From Brachymonas wangyanguii (GTDB taxonomy: Bacteria; Pseudomonadota; Gammaproteobacteria; Burkholderiales; Burkholderiaceae_C): 64,000 nt of DNA. Under the pieces are notes generated by a model, which saw nothing but the letters and a program-made list of their open reading frames with translations, had not been told where the DNA came from and ran no database searches. The position numbers and the translations under genes are program-made. Location: contig NZ_CP173677.1 in NCBI RefSeq assembly GCF_045055315.1, positions 1,984,001 through 2,048,000 on the forward strand, given 5' to 3'. How positions within the stretch are numbered: the stretch's first letter is position 1; every line of letters begins with the position of its first letter. Shown piece after piece: positions 46,601 through 55,564 of this stretch.

Positions 46601-47691
46601 AGATCGAGGTCCATATCGAGCGCATGGCCGCTGCCGGCATGCCGGTGACGCGCGCCACGCGCCAGGACGGCCCGCTGAACGGCCACTATGTGGCACCGGC
46701 CCTGATCGAGATCGACAGCCCGGCGCGTCTGCAGCGCGAGGTGTTCGGCCCGGTGCTGCATGTGGTGCGCTACCGCCGTGATGCGCTGGACGCCCTGATC
46801 GACAGCATCAATGCCACCGGCTACGGCCTGACCTTTGGCGTGCACAGCCGCATCGACGAGACCATTGCCCACCTGGGCGCACGCATCCACGCCGGTAACC
46901 TGTATGTCAACCGCAACGTGATTGGTGCCGTGGTGGGGGTGCAGCCGTTTGGCGGCATGGGCCTGTCCGGCACCGGCCCCAAGGCTGGCGGCCCGCTTTA
47001 TCTGTACCGGCTGGTGCAGGCCCAGGCCGGCACCGCCCTGCGGGCCCTGCCCCCGGTCAGCCACGACGCCCTGACGCCGATCCGCAGCAAGCTGGACGCC
47101 CTGTGTGCCGCCCTGCGCCAGGGCCAGCTGCAGGCCCTGCCCGGCCAGGCCGCCGAGCAGGCCATGGCCCACTGCGAACAGCTGCTGGCCAGCGCCCGCC
47201 CGCAGCTGGAACTGCTGCTGCCCGGCCCGACGGGCGAATCCAACCGCTACCGCCTGCTGCCACGCGGCCCGGTCTGGATCCTGCCCGCCACACCGCTGGG
47301 CCTGGTGGTGCAAGTCGCCACCTGTCTGGCGGCGGCGACCCCGTGCCAGCTGGTGCTGCCGTCCGGCGATGCCGCCTGCCAGCAGACCTGGGAGCAGCTG
47401 CAGGCGCTGCCAGGCCTGACCGACGCGGTGCAGCTGGCCCAGGCCGATGCCCTGCACGCGGCGGACTCGCCCGTGGCCGTAGTGCTGTTCGAGGGTGATG
47501 GCGATGCCCTGCTGCCGCTGGCACAGCAATTGGCGGCCCGCAACGGCCCCATCGTGCCCCTGTGCAGCCGCACCAGCCATGAACTGGCCTCCGGAGCCGG
47601 TTACGACCTCACCACCCTGGTGCACGAACAAAGTATCAGCATCAACACCGCCGCCGCCGGCGGCAATGCCCAACTCATGACCATGGCCTGA
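43693..47691 (+). CDS. putA: Trifunctional proline dehydrogenase / P5C dehydrogenase / repressor PutA
   Basis: Oxidises proline to glutamate at the inner membrane and, without proline, represses the put genes. The 1332-residue product has an N-terminal ribbon-helix-helix domain (residues 1-47), a FAD proline dehydrogenase barrel from about residue 240 to 570 (RYSYDMLGEAA near 275; LMVRLVKGAYWDSEIKRAQ), an aldehyde dehydrogenase domain with Glu886 (AETGGQN) and catalytic Cys920 (GQRCSALR), and a C-terminal domain typical of long PutAs. GGAG 10 nt upstream supports the ATG at 43693. putP follows in the same direction. Confidence 0.97.
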   Translation: MSTTVGIKVDDTLRERIRVAAQQLGRTPHWLIKQAVVQYVDALERGAHTIRIAPQQEGIGDDAEVQPDAPQEVQPFLEFAQGILPQTELRAAITAAWHRPEPECLPMLLPLARSSDARQAEAVQQLASQLVQGLRDAPVASGVAALVQEFSLSSQEGIALMCLAEALLRIPDKATRDALIRDKISHGDWRSHVGRSPSLFVNAAAWGLVITGKLTSTTSEKSLTSALSRVISKGGEPVIRQGVHRAMKLMGEQFVTGQDIAEALANSRAFEKKGFRYSYDMLGEAATTEADALRYLQSYEQAIHAIGAASAGRGIFEGPGISIKLSALHPRYSRAQYERVMAELLPRLLHLAELARRYDIGMNIDAEEADRLELSLDLLEALCMAPSLKGWNGIGFVVQAYQKRCPQVIDALVDLARRSRRRLMVRLVKGAYWDSEIKRAQLDGLAGYPVYTRKVYTDVSYLACARKLLAAPDAVYPQFATHNAQTLASIYHMAGGNYYSGQYEFQCLHGMGEPLYEQVTGATADGKLARPCRIYAPVGNHETLLAYLVRRLLENGANTSFVNRIGDTSVPVSALVTDPVDDAEQLAREEGVLGAPHPRIPLPVALFGQLGTQARPNSQGLNLAHEQQLASLAAALLHSTRERQLAAPPEVALPDQPQQAAGWQAVRNPAELADTVGHVYEARAEEASAAAERAAQAAPIWAGTPPASRADMLQRAADLLEQRSQSLLGLIMREAGKTLPNAIAEVREAVDFLRYYAAQVAADFDNASQRPLGVVLAISPWNFPLAIFCGQVAAALAAGNTVLAKPAEQTPLTAAAMMAILHAAGIPQDALQLVPGQGDTAGATLVAHPRVHGVMFTGSTEVARLIAGTLAQRLSPEGRPIPLIAETGGQNAMVVDSSALTEQVVGDVLASAFDSAGQRCSALRLLCVQEDVADRTIGMLKQALEQYTLGNPDRLATDIGPVIDAEARSQIEVHIERMAAAGMPVTRATRQDGPLNGHYVAPALIEIDSPARLQREVFGPVLHVVRYRRDALDALIDSINATGYGLTFGVHSRIDETIAHLGARIHAGNLYVNRNVIGAVVGVQPFGGMGLSGTGPKAGGPLYLYRLVQAQAGTALRALPPVSHDALTPIRSKLDALCAALRQGQLQALPGQAAEQAMAHCEQLLASARPQLELLLPGPTGESNRYRLLPRGPVWILPATPLGLVVQVATCLAAATPCQLVLPSGDAACQQTWEQLQALPGLTDAVQLAQADALHAADSPVAVVLFEGDGDALLPLAQQLAARNGPIVPLCSRTSHELASGAGYDLTTLVHEQSISINTAAAGGNAQLMTMA

Positions 47692-47747
47692 GCTGCGGCC
47701 AGCCATTCCGATTCACCTTTACCACCATTTCAAACCCAAGGGACATC

Positions 47748-49247
47748 ATGCAATTCAACTGGAGCGACCCTACCGCCATCATGTTTGGCATCTACCTGAT
47801 CGCCATGCTGGGCATTGGCTGGCTTGGCTATTTCAGCACCAAGAACCTGTCGGACTACATTCTGGGCGGCCGCAGCCTGGGCAGCTTTGTCACCGCGCTG
47901 TCGGCCGGCGCGTCCGACATGAGCGGCTGGCTGCTGATGGGCCTGCCCGGCGCCATCTACCTGTCCGGCCTGTCCGAGTCCTGGATTGCCATCGGCCTGA
48001 TTGCCGGCGCCTACCTGAACTGGCGCTTCGTGGCCGGTCGCCTGCGCCTGTACACCGAGCGCGCCGGCAATGCGCTGACGCTGCCCGACTACCTGTCCAA
48101 CCGCTTCGAGGACCACTCCAACGTGCTGCGCATCGTGACAGCACTGGTGATTCTGGTGTTCTTCACGCTGTACTGCGCCTCGGGCGTGGTGGCAGGCGCG
48201 CGCCTGTTCGAGAACATGTTCGGCATGCCCTACAGCACCGCCCTGTGGGTGGGTGCGCTGTGCACCATCGCCTATGTGTTCATTGGCGGCTTTCTGGCCG
48301 TGAGCTGGACCGACACCATCCAGGCCTCGATGATGATCACGGCGCTGATTCTGGTGCCCATCATGGCCTATCTGGCGATGCAGGGCCAACTGCAGCCGGG
48401 CCAGGACTGGACCAGCGTGATGCAGCCGCAGCAATTCGACCTGTTCCGCGGTGCCAGCTTTGTCGGCATCATCTCGCTGATGGCCTGGGGCCTGGGCTAC
48501 TTTGGCCAACCGCACATTCTGGTGCGCTTCATGGCGGCCTCCTCGGTCAGGACGATTCCCTCGGCCCGCCGCATCAGCATGACCTGGATGATTCTGTGCC
48601 TGGCCGGTGCCGTGGCCGTGGGCTTTATCGGCATTCCCTACTTTGCCACGCATCCCCAACTGGCTGCTGCCGTCACGGCCAACTCCGAAACCGTGTTCAT
48701 GGAACTGGCCAAGCAGCTGTTCAACCCCTGGATTGCCGGCGCCCTGCTGGCCGCCATCCTGGCCGCCGTGATGAGCACGCTGTCCTGCCAGCTGCTGGTA
48801 TGTTCCAGCGCGCTGACCGAGGATATCTACCGCACTTTCCTGCGCCCGCAGGCCTCGCAAAAGGAACTGGTATGGCTGGGCCGTGGCATGGTGCTGCTGG
48901 TGGCGCTGATCGCGATCTGGATTGCACGTGACCCCGAAGCCAAGGTGCTGGGCATGGTGAGCTACGCCTGGGCCGGTTTTGGTGCCGCCTTCGGCCCGGT
49001 GATCATCCTGTCGCTGTTCTGGAAGCGCATGACGCGCAACGGCGCGCTGGCCGGCATCATCGTGGGAGCCGTCACCGTGCTGGTGTGGAAGCAGTTTGGC
49101 TGGCTGGGTCTGTACGAGATCATTCCGGGCTTTATCCTGGCCTGGATCGCCACCGTGGTGGTGAGCCAGCTGGGCACGCCATCAGCCAGCATGCAGCAGG
49201 CGCATGCGGCGGTGGAGCAGGAGATTGCCACGCTGGGCCGGATCTGA
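47748..49247 (+). CDS. putP: Sodium/proline symporter
   Basis: Inner-membrane SSS-family transporter that imports proline with Na+. The 499-residue product has about 13 hydrophobic segments and the PutP signatures SDYILGGRSLGSFVTALSAGASDMSGWLLMGLPGA (Na+ and proline sites in TM2) and GYFGQPHILVRFMAA. AAGGGA 8 nt upstream supports the start. It lies 56 nt after putA, so unlike in E. coli, where the two are divergent, here they appear to form one operon under the boxes upstream of putA. Confidence 0.96.
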   Translation: MQFNWSDPTAIMFGIYLIAMLGIGWLGYFSTKNLSDYILGGRSLGSFVTALSAGASDMSGWLLMGLPGAIYLSGLSESWIAIGLIAGAYLNWRFVAGRLRLYTERAGNALTLPDYLSNRFEDHSNVLRIVTALVILVFFTLYCASGVVAGARLFENMFGMPYSTALWVGALCTIAYVFIGGFLAVSWTDTIQASMMITALILVPIMAYLAMQGQLQPGQDWTSVMQPQQFDLFRGASFVGIISLMAWGLGYFGQPHILVRFMAASSVRTIPSARRISMTWMILCLAGAVAVGFIGIPYFATHPQLAAAVTANSETVFMELAKQLFNPWIAGALLAAILAAVMSTLSCQLLVCSSALTEDIYRTFLRPQASQKELVWLGRGMVLLVALIAIWIARDPEAKVLGMVSYAWAGFGAAFGPVIILSLFWKRMTRNGALAGIIVGAVTVLVWKQFGWLGLYEIIPGFILAWIATVVVSQLGTPSASMQQAHAAVEQEIATLGRI

Positions 49248-49257
49248 TCCGGTGTGA

Positions 49258-49280
49258 GTGGCTGGCGCCCCGCCAGCCAC
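49258..49280. terminator. Hairpin between convergent putP and gcdH
   Basis: A perfect 10-bp stem, GTGGCTGGCG / CGCCAGCCAC, with a CCC loop fills the gap between the putP and gcdH stop codons. No T-tract follows on either strand, so it is a stable hairpin of likely but unproven terminator role. Confidence 0.5.
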
Positions 49281-49304
49281 CAGCCGGCGGGATGACGCAT
49301 CGCG

Positions 49305-50486
49305 TCAGAACGCCGCCATGCCAGTCTGGGCGCGGCCCAGGATCAGCGCGTGGATGTCGTGCGTGCCTTCGTAGGTGTTGACCACTTCCAGGTTCACCAG
49401 ATGGCGCGCCACGCCAAATTCGTCGCTGATGCCGTTGCCGCCCAGCATGTCACGTGCGGTGCGGGCAATGTCCAGCGCCTTGCCGCAGTTGTTGCGCTTG
49501 AAGATGCTGGTGATTTCCACCGCCGCCGTGCCTTCGTCCTTCATGCGGCCCAGGCGCAGCACGCCCTGCAGGCCCAACGTGATCTCGGTCTGCATATCGG
49601 CCAGCTTTTTCTGGATCAGCTGATTGGCCGCCAGCGGCTTGCCGAACTGCTTGCGGTCCATGGTGTACTGGCGCGCCGTGTGCCAGCAGGCCTCGGCCGC
49701 GCCCAGCGCCCCCCAGGCGATGCCGTAGCGCGCGCTGTTCAGGCAGGTGAACGGGCCTTTCAGGCCGCGCACCTCGGGGAAGGCGTTTTCCTCGGGGCAG
49801 AACACCTCGTCCATCACGATCTCGCCGGTGATGCTGGCACGCAGGCCGACCTTGCCGTGAATCGCCGGAGCGCTCAGGCCCTTCCAGCCCTTTTCCAGCA
49901 CAAAGCCGCGGATCGCGCCTTCATCGTCCTTGGCCCAGACCACGAACACATCGGCCACCGGCGAGTTGGTGATCCACATCTTGTTGCCGGTCAGGCTGTA
50001 GCCACCATCGACCTTGCGGGCACGCGTGACCATGCTGCCGGGATCGGAACCATGGTTGGGTTCGGTCAGGCCGAAGCAGCCAATCCATTCGCCCGATGCC
50101 AGCCTGGGCAGATACTTTTGCCGGGTTTCCTCGTTGCCGAATTCGTAAATCGGCACCATCACCAGCGAGGATTGCACGCTGGCCATGGAGCGGTAGCCGG
50201 AGTCGACGCGCTCGATCTCGCGGGCAATCAGGCCGTAGCTGACATAGTTCAGGCCGGGGCCGCCGTACTGTTCGGGAATGGTGGGGCCGAGCAGGCCCAG
50301 CTCGCCCATTTCGCGGAAGATGGCAAGATCAGTCTGTTCGTTGCGAAAGGCGTCGAGCACGCGCGGGGCCAGCTTGTCCTGGCAATAGGCGGCGGCGGCA
50401 TCGCGCACCATGCGCTCTTCGTCGGTCAATTGCTGGTCCAGCAGCAGCGGATCATCCCAGTGGAAGGCGGTTTTGTTGGAAGCCAT
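49305..50486 (-). CDS. gcdH: Glutaryl-CoA dehydrogenase
   Basis: FAD enzyme that oxidises and decarboxylates glutaryl-CoA to crotonyl-CoA. The 393-residue product shows the GcdH-specific pattern FGLTEPNHGSDPGSM, the substrate-binding RSMASVQSSLVM, and the C-terminal NTYEGTHDIHALILGRAQTG with the catalytic Glu. AGGAGAG before the ATG at 50486 supports the start. Its presence at the end of the cyclohexanecarboxylate cluster makes sense because beta-oxidation of pimeloyl-CoA ends in glutaryl-CoA. Confidence 0.95.
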   Translation of the reverse strand: MASNKTAFHWDDPLLLDQQLTDEERMVRDAAAAYCQDKLAPRVLDAFRNEQTDLAIFREMGELGLLGPTIPEQYGGPGLNYVSYGLIAREIERVDSGYRSMASVQSSLVMVPIYEFGNEETRQKYLPRLASGEWIGCFGLTEPNHGSDPGSMVTRARKVDGGYSLTGNKMWITNSPVADVFVVWAKDDEGAIRGFVLEKGWKGLSAPAIHGKVGLRASITGEIVMDEVFCPEENAFPEVRGLKGPFTCLNSARYGIAWGALGAAEACWHTARQYTMDRKQFGKPLAANQLIQKKLADMQTEITLGLQGVLRLGRMKDEGTAAVEITSIFKRNNCGKALDIARTARDMLGGNGISDEFGVARHLVNLEVVNTYEGTHDIHALILGRAQTGMAAF

Positions 50487-50576
50487 GGTATCTCTCCTGA
50501 ATCAAGTGGGTCGTGGCCGGAGCGGCAGGATGCCGCCGTCCGGGTCCGTCATGTCAATACGTGGGGGTGCCTGCCG

Positions 50577-51740
50577 TCATTCGCGGCCCACCAGCTCGCG
50601 GCCGATGATGATCTGCTGGATTTGCGTGGTGCCTTCGTACAGGCGCAGCAGGCGCACATCGCGGTAGAAGCGCTCCACCGGAAATTCGTTGATATAGCCC
50701 GAACCGCCATGCACCTGCACGCCACGGTCGGCCACGCGGCCCACCATTTCGGTGCAGAACAGCTTGCAGCACGAGGCGCGCATGCTCACGTCCGGATCGC
50801 TCACGGCAGGCGAAGGCTTGCCGTCGTAACGGCGGGCGCAATCCTGCACCATGCTCCAGCCGGCGTACAGCTCGGCCTGGCTGTCGGCCAGCATGGCCTG
50901 CACCAGCTGGAAATCGCCAATGCGCTTGCCAAACTGCTTGCGCTGGCGGGCATAGGCCACCGATTCGTCCAGAATGCGCTGCGCCATGCCACAGGCCACG
51001 GCCGAGATATGCAACCGGCCGCGATCCAGCACCTTCATCGCGGTCTTGAAGCCCTGGCCGGGCACGCCGCCGATGATGTTGGCCGCCGGCACCCGCACGC
51101 CGTCCATGTTCACATCGCAGGTCTTGGTGCCGCGCTGGCCCATCTTCTTGTCCGGCTTGCCCAGCGTCAGGCCGGGCAGATCGGCCGGCACGATAAAGGC
51201 ACTGATGCCGCCGGCGCCCGGCCCGTCGGTACGCGCCATCAGCGTGAAAGCCCCGGCGCGCGGCGCATTGGTGATGAAGCGCTTGGTGCCGTGCAGCACA
51301 TAGTGGTCGCCATCCCGCTCGGCCCGGGTCTTGACCGCGGCCGAATCGGAGCCGGCATCCGGCTCGGTCAGGGCAAACGACATGATCAGCTCGCCGGTCG
51401 CCACCTGGGGCAGGATCTGCTGCTTCTGCTCCTCGGTGCCGTCCATCAGGATGCCTTGCGAGCCAATGCCCACATTGGTCCCGAACACCGAGCGGAAGGC
51501 CAGCGCGGTATGGCCGATCTCGTAGGCCACGCGGCATTCCTGCTCCATGGACAGGCCGATGCCGCCGTAGGCCTCGGGAATCGACAGGCCGAACAGGCCC
51601 ATGTCCTTCATGTCCTGCACGATGTCGGCCGGCACCTCGTCCTGCTCTTCCACCGCGTTTTCTGCCGGTATCAGGCGTTCGCGCACAAAACGCTGCACGC
51701 TGGCCAGCAGCAACTCAAACGATTCATGGTCAATCGCCAT
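50577..51740 (-). CDS. Acyl-CoA dehydrogenase
   Basis: A 387-residue acyl-CoA dehydrogenase with FALTEPDAGSDSAAV (FAD and substrate loop), DRGRLHISAVACGMAQR, and RLYEGTTQIQQIIIGR holding the catalytic Glu. AAAGGAG 8 nt before the ATG at 51740 is strong. Its place between aliA and gcdH suggests it oxidises pimeloyl-CoA or another acyl-CoA of the pathway; a second cyclohexanecarboxyl-CoA dehydrogenase is the alternative. Substrate is inferred from context only. Confidence 0.9.
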   Translation of the reverse strand: MAIDHESFELLLASVQRFVRERLIPAENAVEEQDEVPADIVQDMKDMGLFGLSIPEAYGGIGLSMEQECRVAYEIGHTALAFRSVFGTNVGIGSQGILMDGTEEQKQQILPQVATGELIMSFALTEPDAGSDSAAVKTRAERDGDHYVLHGTKRFITNAPRAGAFTLMARTDGPGAGGISAFIVPADLPGLTLGKPDKKMGQRGTKTCDVNMDGVRVPAANIIGGVPGQGFKTAMKVLDRGRLHISAVACGMAQRILDESVAYARQRKQFGKRIGDFQLVQAMLADSQAELYAGWSMVQDCARRYDGKPSPAVSDPDVSMRASCCKLFCTEMVGRVADRGVQVHGGSGYINEFPVERFYRDVRLLRLYEGTTQIQQIIIGRELVGRE

Positions 51741-51775
51741 GGGGAAACTCCTTTTTCTGCTCTGTCATGCCAGCG

Positions 51776-53419
51776 TCAGATCTGGCCATCGCGCAACATG
51801 TCGCGCAGCTTGAATTTCTGTACCTTGCCCGAGGGCGTGGCCGGCATGGCTGCCAGCAACACCAGGCGCTCGGGAATGTACTGGTTGGCCACGCGCTGCT
51901 GCTGCATGAACGCCACCATCTCCTCCTTGCTCAGGCTGGCACCCTCCTTCGGCACCACCACGGCGCAGGCACGTTCGCCCATGCGCTCATCGGCGTAGGC
52001 CACCACGGCCACCTGCGACACCGCCGGATGCTTGTACAGCATCGATTCGATCTCGAACACCGGGATGTTCTCGCCGCCACGGATGATCACGTCCTTGCTG
52101 CGACCGCTGATGCGGATATAGCCGTTGGCGTCCACGCGCGCCAGGTCACCGGTATCGAACCAGCCGCCGTCATCGGTGGCATTCAGATGCGGGCGCTTGA
52201 GGTAGCCGCCAAAGTTGGAGCAGGAACGCACCAGCAGCTTGCCGATCTCGCCCGTGGGCATCTCGCTGTCGTCAAAGTCCACCACCTTGACCTGCACGCC
52301 GGGCAGCGGCTGGCCATCGGTGGTCACGGACAGGCTGTCGTCGTCTTCCGGCAGGGTGGTGGTCACGGCGCCGTTTTCCGTCATGCCCCAGGCCGAAATG
52401 ATCTTGGTGCCCAGCCCCTGGCGCGCCTGCTCCACCAGCGGGCCGGGAATCGGCGCGCCGGCGCAGACAAAGGTGTTCAGCGTCGGCACCTGCTGGCCGG
52501 TTTCCAGCACGGTGCGCGTGAGGTCGGTCAGGAACGGGGTCGAGGCCATGGTGAAGGTCACGCCTTCCTGATTGATGATGTCGATCGCCTTTTTCGGATC
52601 CCAGATGTCCTGCAGCACGGCATGCGCCTGCAGCAGGATCGGCATCACCAGGCCATACATGAAGCCGGTCTGGTGCGCCATGGGCGATGCCATCAGCACC
52701 ACATCATCGGCACCCAGGTGCAGGCGCTCGGCATAGCCCACGATATTCGACACCAGCGTGTTGGCGCTGTGCTGCACGCCCTTGGGCTCCCCGGTGGTGC
52801 CCGAGGTATAGAGCAGCTGCGACACATCATCCGGACCGGGACGGTGCTGCGTCAGGATCTGCTGCGCATCGGCATCCTTTTCCCACTCCGGGCCGGACAG
52901 CAGCGCCTCGAAACCATGCGCCGCGTCGGAACCGACCACCACCACCTGCTGCAGCGTCGGCAGCTCCGGCTTCAGCGCCATCGCCATGCCTTCGTAATCG
53001 AAACCGCGGAATACCTTGGGCACGACCAGCACCTTGGCCTCGGCGTGGCCGATCATGAACTTCAGCTCGCGCTCGCGGAAGATGTGCATCATCGGGTTCA
53101 GCACCGCACCAATGCGCGAGCAGGCCAGGTACAGCAGCGTGAACTGCCAGCAGTTGGGCAGCTGCATCGCCACCACATCGTTGCGGCCAATACCGAGTCG
53201 CGTCAGACCCACGGCGATGCGGTCTGCCATCTGCCCCATCTCGCGGTAGGTGAAGCGGCGCGTGCTGTTGCGGTCCAGGCTGATCGAGGTCAGCGCCAGC
53301 TTGTCCGGATGCTGCGCCACGCAGGCATCCAGGTAGTCGTTGATGGTGCGGTCCTGCCACAGGCCCTGCGCGATGCTTTCTTCCCGGCGTGCGGGCAGCA
53401 ATACGGCGTCAAAATCCAT
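51776..53419 (-). CDS. aliA: Cyclohexanecarboxylate-CoA ligase
   Basis: AMP-forming acyl-CoA synthetase that activates cyclohexanecarboxylate. The 547-residue product has the P-loop-like YTSGTTGEPKGVQHS, the A5 motif SAWGMTENGAV, the A7/A8 hinge GWFDTGDLARVDANGYIRISGRSKDVIIRGGENI and the A10 lysine in TPSGKVQKFKLR. It resembles AliA of Rhodopseudomonas palustris. AGGAGA precedes the ATG. Specificity is inferred from neighbours badH, badI and badK; a related cyclic or aromatic acid is possible. Confidence 0.88.
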   Translation of the reverse strand: MDFDAVLLPARREESIAQGLWQDRTINDYLDACVAQHPDKLALTSISLDRNSTRRFTYREMGQMADRIAVGLTRLGIGRNDVVAMQLPNCWQFTLLYLACSRIGAVLNPMMHIFRERELKFMIGHAEAKVLVVPKVFRGFDYEGMAMALKPELPTLQQVVVVGSDAAHGFEALLSGPEWEKDADAQQILTQHRPGPDDVSQLLYTSGTTGEPKGVQHSANTLVSNIVGYAERLHLGADDVVLMASPMAHQTGFMYGLVMPILLQAHAVLQDIWDPKKAIDIINQEGVTFTMASTPFLTDLTRTVLETGQQVPTLNTFVCAGAPIPGPLVEQARQGLGTKIISAWGMTENGAVTTTLPEDDDSLSVTTDGQPLPGVQVKVVDFDDSEMPTGEIGKLLVRSCSNFGGYLKRPHLNATDDGGWFDTGDLARVDANGYIRISGRSKDVIIRGGENIPVFEIESMLYKHPAVSQVAVVAYADERMGERACAVVVPKEGASLSKEEMVAFMQQQRVANQYIPERLVLLAAMPATPSGKVQKFKLRDMLRDGQI

Positions 53420-53458
53420 GTCTGTCTCCTGCTCTGGTAAAGGGTAATGCGACGGCTC

Positions 53459-54610
53459 TCAGGCCGGTACCGCATGGCGCCCGGCCTTGGTCCGGGCAAT
53501 GATGGTCTTCATGATCTGGGCCGTACCGTCACCGATCTGGAAGCCCATCACATCGCGCAGGCGCTGTTCCATCACGCCGCGGTCGTAACCTCCGTGACCG
53601 AACATCAGCAGGCACTGATGGATCACTTCATAGGACAGCTTGGGCCCCCACCACTTGCACATGGCGGCCTCGGCCGTATGCGGCAGGCCGCGATCCTTGG
53701 ACCACAGCGTCTGCAGGCACAGCAGGCGCGCAGCGGCGACCTGGGTTTCGTAGTTGGCCAGCGGGTGTGACACGCCCTGGAAGGCCGACAGCGGCTTGCC
53801 GAAGGCTTCACGCTCGGCCACGTATTCCCAGGTCTCCTCCAGCGCCACCTGCGCCACCGCCAGCACCTGCAGGCCGATCAGCGCGCGCGAGAAATCAAAG
53901 CCCTGCATCACCTGCACAAAGCCCTTGTTCTCCTCGCCCAGCCGGTGGTTCACCGGCACGCGCACGTTCTCGAAGAAGATCGAACCGCGACCGATGGCGC
54001 GCTGGCCGTGGCAGTCAAAGCGGTTGGTGGTGATGCCTGGCAGGTCCATCGGCACCAGCAGCGCGGTCACGCCGTGCGCGGCCGATTCGATGCTGCCGGT
54101 GCGGCCAAACACCACGGCGGCATCGGCCTGGTCGGCGGCGGAGATCGAGGTCTTTTCGCCGTTGATCACGTACTCGTCACCCACGCGCTCGACGCGCAGG
54201 CGCAGGTTGGCGGCGTCGGAGCCACCGCGCGGCTCGGTCAGCGCAATCGCAAACAATGCCTCGCCCTGCGTCAGCTTTTCCAGCCAGGGGCGCACCACCT
54301 CGGGCTGGCCATGGTGCGACAGGATCTGGCCGTTGAGCGAAGCCAGCAGGTTGATGTAGCTGATGCTCAGGTCGGCGCGGGCGATCTCTTCGTGGATCAC
54401 GCCAGCCGCCAGGCAACCCATGCCCTGACCGCCAAACTCCTCGGGCAGCTCCGGCGCGATGAAGCCCAGCTCGCCCATTTCCTTCATCAGGGTGCGGTCC
54501 AGCACGCGTGTATCGTCACGCTCCAGAAAGCCCGGTGCCACGCGCTCGGTGGCGAAACGGCGGGCGTGTTCGGCAATCGCCTGCAGGTCCTCGTCGATAT
54601 AGGGATTCAT
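53459..54610 (-). CDS. aliB: Cyclohexanecarboxyl-CoA dehydrogenase (AliB-like)
   Basis: A 383-residue acyl-CoA dehydrogenase (IALTEPRGGSDAANL; FDFSRALIGLQVLAVAQ) predicted to form cyclohex-1-ene-1-carboxyl-CoA. At the position where most family members, including the two neighbours, have the catalytic Glu (YEGT), this protein has IGDGTAQIM, i.e. Asp, suggesting a distinct catalytic base geometry. GGAGA about 8 nt upstream supports the ATG at 54610; the in-frame start at 54661 is less likely. It lies 39 nt before aliA in the same operon. Confidence 0.82.
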   Translation of the reverse strand: MNPYIDEDLQAIAEHARRFATERVAPGFLERDDTRVLDRTLMKEMGELGFIAPELPEEFGGQGMGCLAAGVIHEEIARADLSISYINLLASLNGQILSHHGQPEVVRPWLEKLTQGEALFAIALTEPRGGSDAANLRLRVERVGDEYVINGEKTSISAADQADAAVVFGRTGSIESAAHGVTALLVPMDLPGITTNRFDCHGQRAIGRGSIFFENVRVPVNHRLGEENKGFVQVMQGFDFSRALIGLQVLAVAQVALEETWEYVAEREAFGKPLSAFQGVSHPLANYETQVAAARLLCLQTLWSKDRGLPHTAEAAMCKWWGPKLSYEVIHQCLLMFGHGGYDRGVMEQRLRDVMGFQIGDGTAQIMKTIIARTKAGRHAVPA

Positions 54611-54720
54611 GCGCTTTGTCTCCAGTGGTCTTGTCGTTTTCGGGCGGCAGTCAGCCGGCACGGGTGCCAGACACCCATGCCAGGCGGGGCTGCAGCCCCA
54701 TCAGCAGCGGTTGGCGGGAA

Positions 54721-55515
54721 TTACTTGAAGTGCTTGCGGAACTCGGGCTTGCGCTTTTCCTTCAGCGCATTCACGCCCTCGCGCGACTCTTCGGTGTCGT
54801 AGTACAGCTTGAGCGCGTACATGCCCATGCCAGCAATGCCGCTCTGGTGCGCGGTGTCCATGTTGAAGCTGCGCTTGGCAATCGCGATGGCCGTCGGGCT
54901 GCGCTCGCAAATCGTCTCGGCCCATTCCTGCACCGTGGCATCGAGCTGCTCATGCGGCACGCAGATATTGGCCAGGCCCATGTCCACGGCTTCCTGGCCG
55001 CTGTAGCGCTTGTTCAGGTACCAGATCTCACGCGCCTTCTTTTCGCCGACGACGCGCGCCAGGAAAGCCGTGCCGTAGCCGGGATCGACCGAGCCCATCT
55101 TGGGGCCGACCTGGCCGAAGATGGCCTTCTCGGAGGCAATCGTCAGGTCACAGATGGTGCACAGCACGTTGCCGCCACCAATCGCATAGCCCTGCACGCG
55201 GGCGATCACCGGCTTGGGTACATCGCGGATCGCCGTGTGCAGCTCTTCCATCGGCAGACCGATGGTGCCGCGGCCGTCGTAGTTGCCGTCGTGCGCCGAC
55301 TGGTCACCACCAGTGCAGAAGGCCTTGTCGCCAGCGCCGGCCAGCACGATGCAGCCGACTTCGCGGTCGTAACCGGCCTTGTTCAGCGCCTTGATGATCT
55401 CGTCACAGGTGGTGCCGCGGAAGGCGTTCATCTTGTCCGGGCGGTTGATCGTGATCCAGGCCACGCCGTTGCGCACTTCGTACAGGATGTCTTCGAACTG
55501 GATGTCCTTGCTCAT
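54721..55515 (-). CDS. badI: 2-ketocyclohexanecarboxyl-CoA hydrolase
   Basis: Crotonase-fold enzyme that opens the ring of 2-ketocyclohexanecarboxyl-CoA to give pimeloyl-CoA. The 264-residue product is BadI-like: DKMNAFRGTTCDEIIKAL, FCTGGDQSAHDGNYDGRG (oxyanion segment of the MenB/BadI subgroup) and VQGYAIGGGNVLCTICDLTIA. GGAGA upstream fits the ATG. The GGDQ and DGRG features are shared with MenB, but no menaquinone genes are nearby and badH is adjacent. Confidence 0.92.
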   Translation of the reverse strand: MSKDIQFEDILYEVRNGVAWITINRPDKMNAFRGTTCDEIIKALNKAGYDREVGCIVLAGAGDKAFCTGGDQSAHDGNYDGRGTIGLPMEELHTAIRDVPKPVIARVQGYAIGGGNVLCTICDLTIASEKAIFGQVGPKMGSVDPGYGTAFLARVVGEKKAREIWYLNKRYSGQEAVDMGLANICVPHEQLDATVQEWAETICERSPTAIAIAKRSFNMDTAHQSGIAGMGMYALKLYYDTEESREGVNALKEKRKPEFRKHFK

Positions 55516-55564
55516 GGGGTTGTCTCCGTCAGGTGGTGTGTAGATATCTGGGGAAAAATGGCGC

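Noticed and set aside
44722..47706. A 994-codon open frame opposite putA
   Set aside because: Antisense shadow of PutA; low-complexity composition and no family features.
54721..55515. MenB (naphthoate synthase) instead of BadI
   Set aside because: The fold and GGDQ motif are shared, but no menaquinone genes are nearby and the gene lies between badH and aliB.
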